From positions 19,815,088 through 19,879,087 of the forward strand of contig OX465579.1 in the NCBI GenBank assembly GCA_950022655.1: a DNA stretch of 64,000 bases, in the 5' to 3' direction. The translations under genes were made by a program, and so were the position numbers. The notes beneath the pieces are model-generated. The model was given only the letters and a program-made list of their open reading frames with translations, did not search any database and was not told where the DNA came from. Below, in pieces: positions 54,805-63,984 of the stretch. Each line of letters begins with the position of its first letter. Position 1 is the first letter of the stretch. The stretch comes from Alentia gelatinosa. Taxonomy: Eukaryota; Annelida; Polychaeta; Phyllodocida; Polynoidae.

Positions 54805-56035
54805 CCCACATATAAACCATGGCCTTCTTCTGTATTCCCTCCGCACCCGGCCTACCCACATCCCCCATACCACGAGCCTGCCATTCGTCTCCTGCAACAT
54901 ACCACAACACCAATGCCATGCCCGTGATCGATTCCAAAGTCAGTGTCAAGGGGTCAGGGGGTCAGAACCGGGCCCGCCCCACTCACCAATGCGCCTGGCC
55001 TATTTATCTTCCCAGCAGCATACCAGAGAAAGTGAATCTTTGGCAGGATATTAGGACGTTTATATGGTACTCGAAAAGAATCAACCTATTATAGAGCACC
55101 CCTGCACCCCTTAAACAAATGAGAGAAGTTGCAAACATATAGTTACTTGATAAGGCAACTCATGGCACATACTGCATATGATTTATTCTTTAAACCCTCC
55201 CATTTCAACCACTCATCATTATATATAATTCACTACTATTAGAGGGTATCACTATCCTTAAATGTAATTCATGATATGTATTTTGTCTTAACAATGACGA
55301 CTTTAGATTTCTAAATGAAGGTCTTTCATAATACATGGTCATAAACAAAATGTCCTACTGAGATCTGAAGACGATATTTAAAGATGTACACGTGCCTCGT
55401 GTTGTCAGAGTTATGATAGACGGTTCTTTGCGCACGTTCATACTAATTCCATGAAAGATATGCCGTAGTGCTATTTCATCAGCAATTAAGTGAGCGTATT
55501 ATGTGGAGAAAGTTTTGGGTGCCTGAATGAAAGTCGTTCCAAACTGTTTAGATCTACTTTAGTTTGAAGAACAAGAAACGTCTAGATACATCGAAATAAC
55601 GAGGAACAGAGTTCATTTAGGCATCCTCACTCAATCTGTGTGATTAAAATATAAATACGAGACAGTCATCAAACATAAAACTTGTATTTATTGTGTCCTG
55701 TCCTTTTTGTAAGGGACCTCCCTGGTATGGAAGATCGATGAGTTAACCTGTAGAATATAATTTATGGCATAAAAAAGGAGAAAATTAAAAAAGAAAGTTA
55801 AGACAACCCATAGTCGGTAGTAGAGTTTATTTTAGCCACCCCATCTTGCGAAAAAGGACAAAACTACTAAAGTCTTGCGCCCACACCTACGTCCACACTC
55901 TAGATGTAAAAGCCCGGAATTCCATACACGTAATGCTAGAGTACGTAGGGTTCGACCAAGCGACAGCCTAACTAAACAATGCATCGCTCGGTGGCGCTGA
56001 ATGGTAACTCATGTATTGCCACATTATTGTTAATC
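54805..56035. other. No gene seen (1.2 kb)
   Basis: AT-rich 55100-55850. Overlapping frames of 88-91 codons at 54788-55094 on both strands have no domain. Confidence 0.4.
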
Positions 56036-56041
56036 TCCTCG

Positions 56042-56430
56042 TACGACGTACATGGCAGCCATTCCTGTAACCTCCAGGGTCGTACTGGCCGCCATTAAGA
56101 AGAACGGAAGGTGGGGTCAGAGGTTACGTAGCAGGCGCCGGGGTATCTTTACGGCCTGGGTGCGGGCCAGACACACCGCCAGCCCCGGCTGTCTGGTCCG
56201 GGGCGCGCGGGGGCGGGGCGGGCGGGGGACGGGGGCGGGGCGGGCGGGGGGATCCACGACATTGATCGGCCGATGAGTTAAGAGAATTGATCCCGGCTCA
56301 GCGTGGGCCGCGCGTAACCCCCGATCCACCCGGACCGGTACCTCGTCGTCTCCCGCCGGTGGCTCCCCTCCCCTGGTCCCCGTTCTCCGCCCGCCGCCAC
56401 TCGCCGCCATTCTTAACCCCACCCAGTCCC
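56042..56430. promoter_or_regulatory. CpG island, possible promoter
   Basis: The clearest CpG-dense block in the window, with GGGGCGGGGCGGGCGG Sp1-like, G-quadruplex-prone runs at 56199-56250. It could be a promoter or first exon. A minus-strand ATG at 56410-56408 in AAGAATGGCG context is followed by a GAG/GTACC donor-like site near 56338. A plus-strand ATG lies at 56052. Neither frame is recognised. Nothing downstream on either strand confirms a gene. Confidence 0.4.
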
Positions 56431-56479
56431 CTCGCCCGCCTTCCTGCCTAACCCACCTCTCCTATGTACAACTACTACG

Positions 56480-56812
56480 ACACCGTGAGAGATTAACTGT
56501 TATATCAAAAGCCAGTCCATCCTATACCATGTCGGTGTGGTGTGGTGTGCAGCCACCTTTGTGCTTCATCTCCAGCAGTGGTAGATTGACTGCTATGTCA
56601 AAGGCTAGTTCTTCTCCTACCATAGATATGTGGTGTGGTGTGCAGCCCCCTTTCTCCTTCGTCTCCAACAGTAGTAGATTACATGTTATATCAAAGGCCA
56701 GTCCTTCTCATACCATAACTGTGTGGTTTGGTGTGCAGCCACCTTTCTCCTTTATTCCCGGAAGTGGTAGACTTACTGTTATATCCAAGGCCAACTATAA
56801 AAATATAGGGGT
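56480..56812 (+). repeat. 93-bp tandem array of SINE-T body
   Basis: The block ATTAACTGTTATATCAAA and variants start at 56492, 56585, 56678 and (ACTTACTG) 56771, exactly 93 bp apart. Each unit carries CAGCCACCTTTCTCCTTC, then a GTAG-TT-CTG block, then CCAGTCCTTCTC. 93 is divisible by three, so a 95-codon frame with 31-residue repeats (56529-56816) stays open. That is probably an accident of repeat length. Confidence 0.85.
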
Positions 56813-56819
56813 CTAAGAA

Positions 56820-57485
56820 AAAAAATAACGTTCCTGTTGTTAATATTTCTTTAGTTTATTCACACTACTCCATGCATATAGATGTAAACATAAGGTTTTT
56901 ATGTATAATCTAAAAAATGATTCCGATTAGCCCACTCACTGATAGGAGCAGTGCGCCTATATCACTACTCCCTTCCCCCAAGGTGACCAGACCGCTTACA
57001 AGGTCAGTGGAATCTAATAATGAAAAGGGAAGGTCGATGCATTGGCACATTTATGTACATGTATATATGCATGATGGTGTATAGTATGTGGGGCAGTGAG
57101 GGAAGCAGTGAGGTGTAAGTAGTAGACGTTTCGCGATTACAAGTGATGCTGTCATATTGTGTCATGGCCTGGTGTTGTCTCTGTCCAGCTGGGCATTCAT
57201 CTTGGCCACATCCATATTGATTATTACCACCACAGCTGTACCAGTATCCGTCTCACAGACCATGAGTAGCTGGGGTGGGTGAATAAGTAGAGGATACTGG
57301 TAGGTGGAGTCGCAATGCATGTACCTGCCGGCTTCATCTGTGGTGTACATATGCAATAAGGCATGTCCGGCATACCGGGCATGAGTGGGTTCGGTTATAG
57401 CGACGGATCATGAAGATTTCCTAAGCGGTCATTACCATATGTATCTCAGGGTATTGTGTTGGATTAGCATTCATTCTGACATGGA
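56820..57485. other. No gene seen
   Basis: Minus frame of 64 codons at 57162-57356 without a domain. Confidence 0.45.
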
Positions 57486-57490
57486 GCAAG

Positions 57491-57603
57491 TAGGCTACTA
57501 GTGGGAATGTATAGGGGTGGTAATACATGGGATTGTATCCGAATACAGTCAATAGTTTGTATGTAAGATACATCTGCACAGTTCGTGGTTTTCCACCTCA
57601 AAC
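57491..57603 (+). mobile_element. FAM-L, copy 2
   Basis: TAGGCTACTAGTGGGAATG to CCACCTCAAAC, same orientation as 52731-52843. No flanking duplication is visible here. Confidence 0.65.
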
Positions 57604-57604
57604 C

Positions 57605-58625
57605 CTGGTGCAAAATGAAAATTCTGTGACAGTGACGTTTCTTGGTGTCCCAATGTAGGCGGTAGGAGGGGTGCTACTGTAAGCACTTCTTGTGGTCTGA
57701 TAATGTGTGTCAGGGAATTGAGGAACAGCGGCAGGGAAAGGGTTAACAAGAGAAATGCAACTTTTATATGCCATGACTCTGGATTGTGATGATTTTAACA
57801 ATTTGGAGCAGTTATTAGAAGGTGATCATCCTATCACAAATCGTAATTCTTTACGAAAGAAAAGTGAATCCTATGTATATGAAAAGTTCTCAGTCCTTCC
57901 AGAATTCTCTCTTATCACCGTGAACAGAAATCTATCCTTTTTGTAACACAAGAGCAGCTAAGTAGAAAAGTGTCCAATGTCTGGTCTGTGTTGTACTTGG
58001 TGAGTCTGTACTACCAGTGGCTCGACCCCTTGTGTTCTAGTGGTATGATAATGGAGTACCAACTGGCCTGGCCTTTCAACATACTCACTGGTGATGATGA
58101 GGGATTGTCCTGTACAGCTCTTGGCAGCCTTTTAGTAGGGCCTGTCTAGAAGAGTTAGCGCGAACTTTTCATTTTTCTCCTTTTTTAGACGTTTAGCTGA
58201 GGTGCTTAATGCGCGTTGTAACAGGGTTCAAAGACGGCTGAAATTACGACAAGAAAAAGGCGCACCGTTTGATACGATGAAGGGGTGCTTCACTAAATCA
58301 ATGTCAGAGAAATGGTTCATCTTTTTCACTTGGAATCTCATTTCGACCAGTAAAAACCAGTTCCGAAATATGCGCTGTTAACGTAATACCCTGTGATTAT
58401 ACTGCATTTCCTTTGTTTTCTGATTGCGGTAATTTGGTTAGCCTCAGAAGGCCAACCACACAGCGATGTCATTCGGAATGAGTCGTAGAAAGTACCGCCG
58501 GCCTATTGTCAGTGTGAGGCATGGTAGAGGTGCTATCAGGTTCATATTGGTTGATGCACTGTCAGCATATGAGCCTCATGTTGACAGCAGTGTGACAGCA
58601 CAGTGACAGCTCCTTACTGACTGTA
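57605..58625. other. No gene seen
   Basis: Short frames only, no repeat recognised. Confidence 0.4.
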
Positions 58626-58629
58626 CGCG

Positions 58630-58662
58630 GGTGCTCTGACAGCCTTCTCCATCGACCAGCCC
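58630..58662 (+). repeat. Short FAM-F-associated repeat
   Basis: CTCTGACAGCCTTCTCCATC, then GACCA recurs at 59774-59797 (one mismatch) at the inner edge of a FAM-F fragment. Confidence 0.45.
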
Positions 58663-58664
58663 CC

Positions 58665-58935
58665 TCGGCCCACTCCCCGCCCGCCGCCCCACCTGGTGGT
58701 ATTGACTGATGAGCCTCGTGGGAAAGGTAGGTTTGCCAAGCCCGGAGGAGGGGGCTCAGATGTGACCACCAGGCGTGTGTCAGGCGGAGGGTGGGGGCGG
58801 TGAGTAATCACTGAAGACTCCTGCTCATCACTCCTCATCAGCCACTGAGCTGCTCGGAGACCTGCTAACCCAATGGTGTAAACTCCTTTTGTTATACATC
58901 TGTACATATCGTTCTGATGCTCAGACACGATCGTT
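58665..58935. other. No gene seen; GC-rich
   Basis: GC-rich at 58655-58800. Minus frame of 118 codons (58614-58970) with no domain. Confidence 0.4.
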
Positions 58936-58937
58936 AC

Positions 58938-59298
58938 AATAGCCATGACGAAAAAACCACAAATACGCACCGTTTCACCATATAACGTAAAAGTACTCTG
59001 CTAAACAGGGTTCCGTACTGCAAAATACGGAACCCTGTTCCCTAAAGGCTGATTAAACATGGTTGTTTTGCCAAAATACTATACGAATTTAATTTTTTTT
59101 TTTTTTTATAATATTTTTTTTATAGATAATTTCGGGTATTAAAGAAATTAAGAACAACTTACCATGCGTGTACAAGCTACAGAACTCAATGGAGATTGAT
59201 AGTTCGCTCGGAACCCGGCCAAATTCCTCGTTCCATACATACCTAGATTTCCTTATCCTTTAGTAACTCGTACAGCATGGTCAAATCGTTCTATATAG
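58938..59298. mobile_element. Foldback element FB-c, copy 4 (inverted)
   Basis: Left end AGCCATGACG; a palindrome CAGGGTTCCGTA / TACGGAACCCTG (about 59006-59036); T-rich interior. The hairpin around GAACTCAATGG...AACCCGGCC...CCTCGTTCC is degraded. Right end GTTCTATATAG. Confidence 0.65.
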
Positions 59299-59299
59299 A

Positions 59300-59635
59300 T
59301 ACTGACCTCTGCTATGGTCATACGCCTATAACGGACTGAATATAATAACACGGATTCCAGTTCATGTACAATCTGTTTAATTCAATCCTAGGGTCTTCAT
59401 TATATAGCTCCATACAATCGGCCTTACAGGTGGGCCATTCTCATTGGCTGAGATAAGCCTTAGATAAGTGAAGTACAACTGTCAATCAATAGGCCCCGCC
59501 CCTCCTGGCAGGACCAGGGCACGCCTGCCAGGACGGCCGAAACCACACATATAATCATGTAATAATCAGTATTTCAATAGTTATAATAATTAATGTTTGG
59601 TACATTACACGGTACATTACACGCCCATGTTCTCG
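59300..59635. other. No gene seen
   Basis: CCTGCCAGGA recurs in short range near 59500-59535. GTACATTACACG is duplicated at about 59600-59622. Confidence 0.4.
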
Positions 59636-59639
59636 TGCT

Positions 59640-59795
59640 AAAACTGGACTTTGAATTGCGATTAAGGGTAATTTCTTATGAATTTAAAACATTTGAAGGT
59701 GTGTAATGAAAGGAAAACCGACCTGACGTTTAATCTGATAATTGTTACTCGCTCACTGACACGAAGATATGCCCCTCTGACAGCCTTTTCCATCG
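59640..59795 (+). repeat. FAM-F arm fragment
   Basis: GGACTTTGAATTGCGATTA, ATTTAAAACATTTGAAGGTG, TGAAAGGAAAACCGACC and CTCGCTCACTGACACGAAGA match the arm at 51320-51470. Confidence 0.6.
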
Positions 59796-59887
59796 ACCAT
59801 AGATGAAACAACCAGTCTGTTTCCTGTATATATCACCGACCTAGATTAGAAAAAGGCACTCATTCTAGCTCCCTTGGTGTCTGTGGC

Positions 59888-59938
59888 TTCATCAAAGGAC
59901 AATCCTTCTTATACCATGTATATTTGGTATGGGAACTC
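59888..59938 (+). mobile_element. SINE-T body fragment
   Basis: TCATCAAAGGACAATCCTTC, ATACCATGTATATTTGGTAT, GGGAACTCA. Bounded on the right by FB-a copy 2. Confidence 0.5.
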
Positions 59939-59945
59939 ACCGCAG

Positions 59946-60246
59946 TATCGTAAAACTGGATGAGGTTTAATCTTGGCCACCGTATTCCACGACTGGAGTT
60001 TGGCAAAGTGACTTCATGAGGCGAAGCCGAGTGAAGTCCGGAGCCAAAACTTCAGGAGTGGAATGCGATGGACAAGATTAGGAATCAGGTTTTGATTTTA
60101 TCCTACTCTATCTCCTCGATTTTGGAATATTACGTGATAACAATGCTGTATGCCACTAGTGGCATATAAAACTCCGTATGCCAGTCAGCGTGGCATACGG
60201 AAACCCAATGTTAAGCTTATGGGATTTTATATTAGGGGTAGGATAA
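59946..60246 (+). mobile_element. Composite foldback FB-a, copy 2
   Basis: Nearly base-for-base equal to 3869-4172 with a few substitutions and a small deletion after GACAAGATTA. Apex GAGGCGAAGCCGAG at 60018-60031, core variant AATGTTAAGCTTATGG (60207-60222), right end GGGGTAGGATAA. Flanks differ from copy 1, so this is a separate insertion. Confidence 0.85.
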
Positions 60247-60249
60247 GGT

Positions 60250-60770
60250 GCCAGACTTGTCTTGGCACATGGATGTTTACGCACATACGTGTATACATGC
60301 CCGCTACGTATGAAACGGCAATACTGTGTCGGGAGTATGTACCCATTTTGAAGAGGTACCGAGTTGGAGAAACGAGGTAGATCTAAACTCGTCATTATTA
60401 TAAGCTGAGATCATTAACGCCATTTGATTATTTATCTTTTTGAATGACAGTAAGTCGCTCAGTACGGAGGGAAAAACTATATTCATTCGTCATTCCGTGA
60501 TGACTGAAACCTGTACAGCTGACCCATAAATGCGACACGCACTGGTATACAATATTATAGGTTATATTTTCAATGTAAACACTGTAGATTGTATATGTCA
60601 GCGGTATGTAGACGAGGTATTGACTCTGTATATAGATTAATACAGAGAGCAGGCTGTGTTTACATTCATATTCTTAACATCGTTCGAACTCATCTACATC
60701 TAACCTTCGTCGCCGTTCAGTCTGGCACATCATAGCTGCGTGCTGCCTTTATGGAGGCTTTATCGTACGC
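60250..60770. other. No gene seen
   Basis: Opposed frames of 60-79 codons at 60150-60486 overlap FB-a or each other. Nothing recognised. Confidence 0.4.
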
Positions 60771-60775
60771 TTATC

Positions 60776-61195
60776 GGGCCTCCTGTGGGTGCTAGGGAAT
60801 AGGGATAGCGGAGTGTACATGCAGATAGCTATTGTGTCATGGAAGCAGCCATCTTGCCCCCAATAGAACAAAAAAACACCAGGTGGCAGGTATAGTTATC
60901 AATGCATTGGTCTCTTTTTCCTGGAGCTTGTTTATCCGCATGATTATCAATGGTTCATCCTCCTAGGGTTGCTAGGGAATAGCGATAGCGGAGTGTATAG
61001 GGCAGATAGTTATTGCGCTATGGAGGCGGCCATCTTGCCCCCAATAGAACAAAAAACACCAGGATGTAGTTATCAATGCATTGATATTTCTCCCCAGTTT
61101 GCCATAGGAGGGTCTGAGCCACATGGTTATCTATGGATTATAACAAGTGATAAAAGCGGTGGTCCCCCAACAATAGTGGCGTTATCTTACAATTA
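60776..61195 (+). repeat. FAM-K repeat, 180-bp tandem duplication
   Basis: GCTAGGGAAT starts at 60791 and 60971, exactly 180 bp apart. Both units carry GATAGCGGAGTGTA, GCCATCTTGCCCCCAATAG, AACACCAGG and TAGTTATCAATGCATTG. The second unit continues to GGTCCCCCAACAATAGTGGC. An inverted relative is at 30371-30560. Confidence 0.85.
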
Positions 61196-61237
61196 CCTGG
61201 GGGGTCATGGTGGAATTAGAAATCACTCTGTGTCCTT

Positions 61238-61503
61238 AGAGATAGCAGTTTTCCACTTTTTTAAGGAAATAACTGTTTTCATTGCCAGTGTATAAAACTA
61301 TATATTCTTTATAAAACAAATATGATATGAATTGATCCTCACCTACACCAATGAAAACAGTGGTTCGTACCTACCCCACAAACCCCAGCCACATTCCATG
61401 GCCAACACTTACGTGTTTCTATGTTTACCCAGTCTCTCTGAGGCAGTAAATTCCACATGAAAATATTTCCACAATTTTTTCATGACAACAACTGACATCC
61501 CTG
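61238..61503 (+). mobile_element. FAM-A MITE, full length
   Basis: About 266 bp from TAGAGATAGCAGTTTTCCAC to ACAACTGACATCCCTG. One of the two best reference copies. Confidence 0.8.
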
Positions 61504-61547
61504 CTACATGGAGTGGAGGTGGATGGAGTAAGGGGTAGAACGAGCCA

Positions 61548-61564
61548 CCCCCCCCCCCCCCCCC
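61548..61564 (+). repeat. C17 homopolymer
   Basis: Seventeen C residues followed by TCCTCACC. Confidence 0.9.
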
Positions 61565-61870
61565 TCCTCACCTTCTACCACCAAAGAAACATGTGCTTAT
61601 TGATCTGCGCTACAAGTTTGTACCAGCGGCCGCGACTGGTCACTGGAGAAGCCTCCTGGCCTGCCCTGGAGGCCCTCAGCGGCCATCGATCGCCTCCTCC
61701 TGGTAGTGTGTAGGTGGGGTGGGTGGGAGGAGGCCTTGTGTGGACCCAGGCAGCAGTGCTAGCCGGCGCCAGGGTTGACTAGCAGGACGTAAGCTGTTCC
61801 CTTTGTCCTGCCTGGCCTAGGAGTTTAGGAGTTGTGTTTGTGAGGGAAGGTAGCCATGGCTGATGACAAT
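61565..61870. other. No gene seen; GC-richer
   Basis: A 66-codon frame at 61513-61713 runs through the C tract and has no domain. Confidence 0.4.
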
Positions 61871-61876
61871 ATGGCT

Positions 61877-62140
61877 TTTTTCTCACCCCTGGTATTTTTT
61901 TCTCTTTGACTTATCATTGGGAACTCAATACTCAACGGTCATAGAGTACTGTAGAAAGGTACTCAATTGACAATGATGTCCCAAATATTAGCCAATCAGT
62001 CAGATACAATCTGAACCGCACTCGATATATAGCCACTGGAAATACGACATTTGTTTTGGTTTGCTATGTAATCTCACTCAGCTTTGCCTCTTGTGATAAC
62101 CCCGCAACCAAAATGACTGGCGTATTATCAGTGGCTATGG
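61877..62140 (-). mobile_element. FB-b: left tail plus hairpin
   Basis: TTTCTCACCCCTGGTATTTT, a decayed reversed core CTTTGACTTATCATTGG (61904-61920) and AACTCAATACTCAACGG. Then a hairpin with ATAGCCACTG and CAGTGGCTAT (62030-62139), apex around CAGCTTTGCCTCTTG. Confidence 0.7.
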
Positions 62141-62299
62141 ATCTCAATGCAGTTCCTTCTTAATGTGCTCCCCGAAAGTTTGTACACCTACATGTGGATG
62201 AGTTATTAGCTCAGTGAGCAGAGGAGTTCATAAATCTTAACAGATGTAAATGACCAGCCAGATTTCCTTTCATTATACATACATTATGTGCACTTCAAA

Positions 62300-62517
62300 T
62301 TTATAACTATTTTACTGTAAATTGGCTTATAAACCATGTCAAACCAAAACGGCCAGTTCATATAACAAGTGTATAGCACAGTGTGCCGTACAATATACAT
62401 GTATACGCACACTGTGACGTACACAATATATACGCTATAGGGAGCAGCGTAGCGTAACTGATTTAAGCATGTGCACTGGTGTATGATAAAGTCTGATATG
62501 CACCTCACCCATACATA
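62300..62517 (+). repeat. FAM-G / FAM-F related repeat
   Basis: ACTGTAAATTGGCTTATAAA, CATGTCAAACC, GTGTGCCGTAC and ACACAATATATACGCTATAG match 44945-45085. The right part GGTGTATGATAAAG and CTGATATG..CCTCACCCAT matches the FAM-F arm near 51395-51450, suggesting FAM-G is a further variant of FAM-F. Confidence 0.45.
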
Positions 62518-62520
62518 ACC

Positions 62521-62720
62521 AAGCTCGGTGGCCAAGTGGTAGGGGTGTTCGCCTCGAGCATGGGAGGTCGTGGGTTCAAACCCCGGTCGGGTCATACCAA
62601 AGACTTACACAAAAGTGGTACCCACTGCCCATTCGGTTTAACACCCGCCATTAAAATGAGGAGATGGGGCAAGGGCCCGAATGGAAGAACTGCTCAATAG
62701 CCGAATTCGGTGATTGTACA
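62521..62720 (+). mobile_element. SINE-2, tRNA-derived
   Basis: A box TGGCCAAGTGG (62529-62539) and B box GGTTCAAACCC (62573-62583) lie 33 bp apart in a ~74-nt tRNA-like head. The body contains AAAAGTGGTACCCACTGCCC and GAGGAGATGGGGCAAGGGCC. The head is intact enough that a tRNA search would probably hit it, but there is no acceptor-stem match, so it is not a tRNA gene. Confidence 0.75.
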
Positions 62721-62734
62721 CGCAATATTCCCTA

Positions 62735-62965
62735 ATCAAGGATGTCAGAGTTCAGGGAAATTCCTGAAATCAGGTTTTTTCTAAAACACAGAAATATTGT
62801 CCTCACTACTCAATAGAACCTGTGTATGTCAACCCCATATTGTTTCAGCAACCCCATATACCCGATTTCCCTTTAAATATGTGCATTAGTACTTCCATGA
62901 TTTCAGGGTTTTCCCTGAGAAGCTTCCCATTGATAATGCATGGATGAAAATCCCTGAAATCCCTG
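62735..62965. repeat. hAT-like decayed element
   Basis: AAGGATGTCAGAGTTCAGGG at the left; GATTTCAGGGTTTTCCCTGA and ATCCCTGAAATCCCTGAAA at the right. The CAGGG/CCCTG alternation is as at 24.2-24.7 kb. Confidence 0.4.
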
Positions 62966-62969
62966 AAAC

Positions 62970-63185
62970 CCTTGCACTGTTACCATACAAACCACTTTGA
63001 ATGCATAACTAACACCAGGAACCAGCTTCATACTACAATCTCCCATGCACATATTTGGTTTAACCTCAATAGGACATGGACGGTAGGGCTATGCTTGGAG
63101 AGCACAGACTGTGGTACCAGTTCTAATCACCAGGGGATACAGTTTTCATCGTTTTTGAATTCCCAGTAAGCATCATAGTCTGGTT
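62970..63185. other. No gene seen
   Basis: 65-codon frame, no domain. Confidence 0.4.
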
Positions 63186-63186
63186 T

Positions 63187-63204
63187 GGGGGGGGGGGGGG
63201 GGGG
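63187..63204 (+). repeat. G18 homopolymer
   Basis: Eighteen G residues. Confidence 0.9.
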
Positions 63205-63225
63205 AGTTTGTCCCAGCAGAGTTAC

Positions 63226-63277
63226 TTCAGGGATTTTCCTCAAGGGCTGCTGACATCCCTGCCTAAAAAAATTACCA

Positions 63278-63304
<27 letters not shown>
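63226..63304. repeat. Short CAGGGAT...ATCCCTG palindromic fragment and A28 tract
   Basis: TTACTTCAGGGATTTTCC and GCTGACATCCCTGCC are hAT-like inverted termini only about 25 bp apart, probably an internally deleted element. An A28 tract (63277-63304) follows almost directly. Confidence 0.5.
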
Positions 63305-63310
<6 letters not shown>

Positions 63311-63710
63311 CACAGCGCATGTACCACACAGGCGCCATGCATACGCACTGTGATCGGTGGCGCCGTCTCGCGGGAACCCGCACGGGTCCCTGTCACCGGC
63401 CCTGCTCGCCCATCAGTGATTCCGCCACCTCCGAACGACGTCGTAAAACAGGGCTTTTGGCGGCAGTCAGGCGTGAGAATAGCCAGCCTCTTTAACCTGC
63501 CGCACACCGAATAACCAATAGTGCAACAGTCCAGCGTGCAGCGCCCTTAAAGATGTATAGAGGCCCCAGCCACACCACCACCCCTTAGACCCCCACCTTA
63601 TAACACGCCAAGGCTTGATTTATTAGGCTCCTAATTGTGTAGGGATTGGTTGGTAGGTGAGTTGTGGCGTTGGCGAGTGTGGAAACTGGTATAAGAGCAA
63701 TGCTCTATCC
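63305..63710. other. No gene seen; GC-rich after A tract
   Basis: 63305-63500 is GC- and CpG-rich, with GGCGCC and CGCGGG motifs. Frames on both strands (95 and 126 codons) run through the homopolymers and are not credible. Confidence 0.4.
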
Positions 63711-63716
63711 GTAATT

Positions 63717-63984
63717 CAGAGATGGTAGTTTTCTAATTTTCCAAGGAAATCCTTGTTTTCATTTCCTGTTTATAAAATTCTTTATTTTTGTATAAACCAA
63801 AGAATGAATAAATGGGGACTCATTCACAGTAATGAACAGTGGTTCAAACCTTCCCATACACCCAGCCCCATTCCATAGTGAATAACGATATATTTTCCAC
63901 ATTTTCTCAGTTTCTCGAAGGGAGTAAATTCCACAAGAACAACAGTACTTCTCTTATTTTATGACCCGCCAACTGACATCCCTG
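63717..63984 (+). mobile_element. FAM-A MITE, full length
   Basis: About 268 bp from CAGAGATGGTAGTTTTC to AACTGACATCCCTG. Best reference copy for the family termini. Confidence 0.8.

Noticed and set aside
62521..62595. tRNA gene
   Set aside because: A and B boxes are present, but the acceptor stem does not pair and a SINE body follows directly. It is a tRNA-derived SINE head.
63127..63507. 126-codon minus frame with a Phe run
   Set aside because: The Phe run is the A28 tract on the other strand and the frame also crosses a G18 tract.
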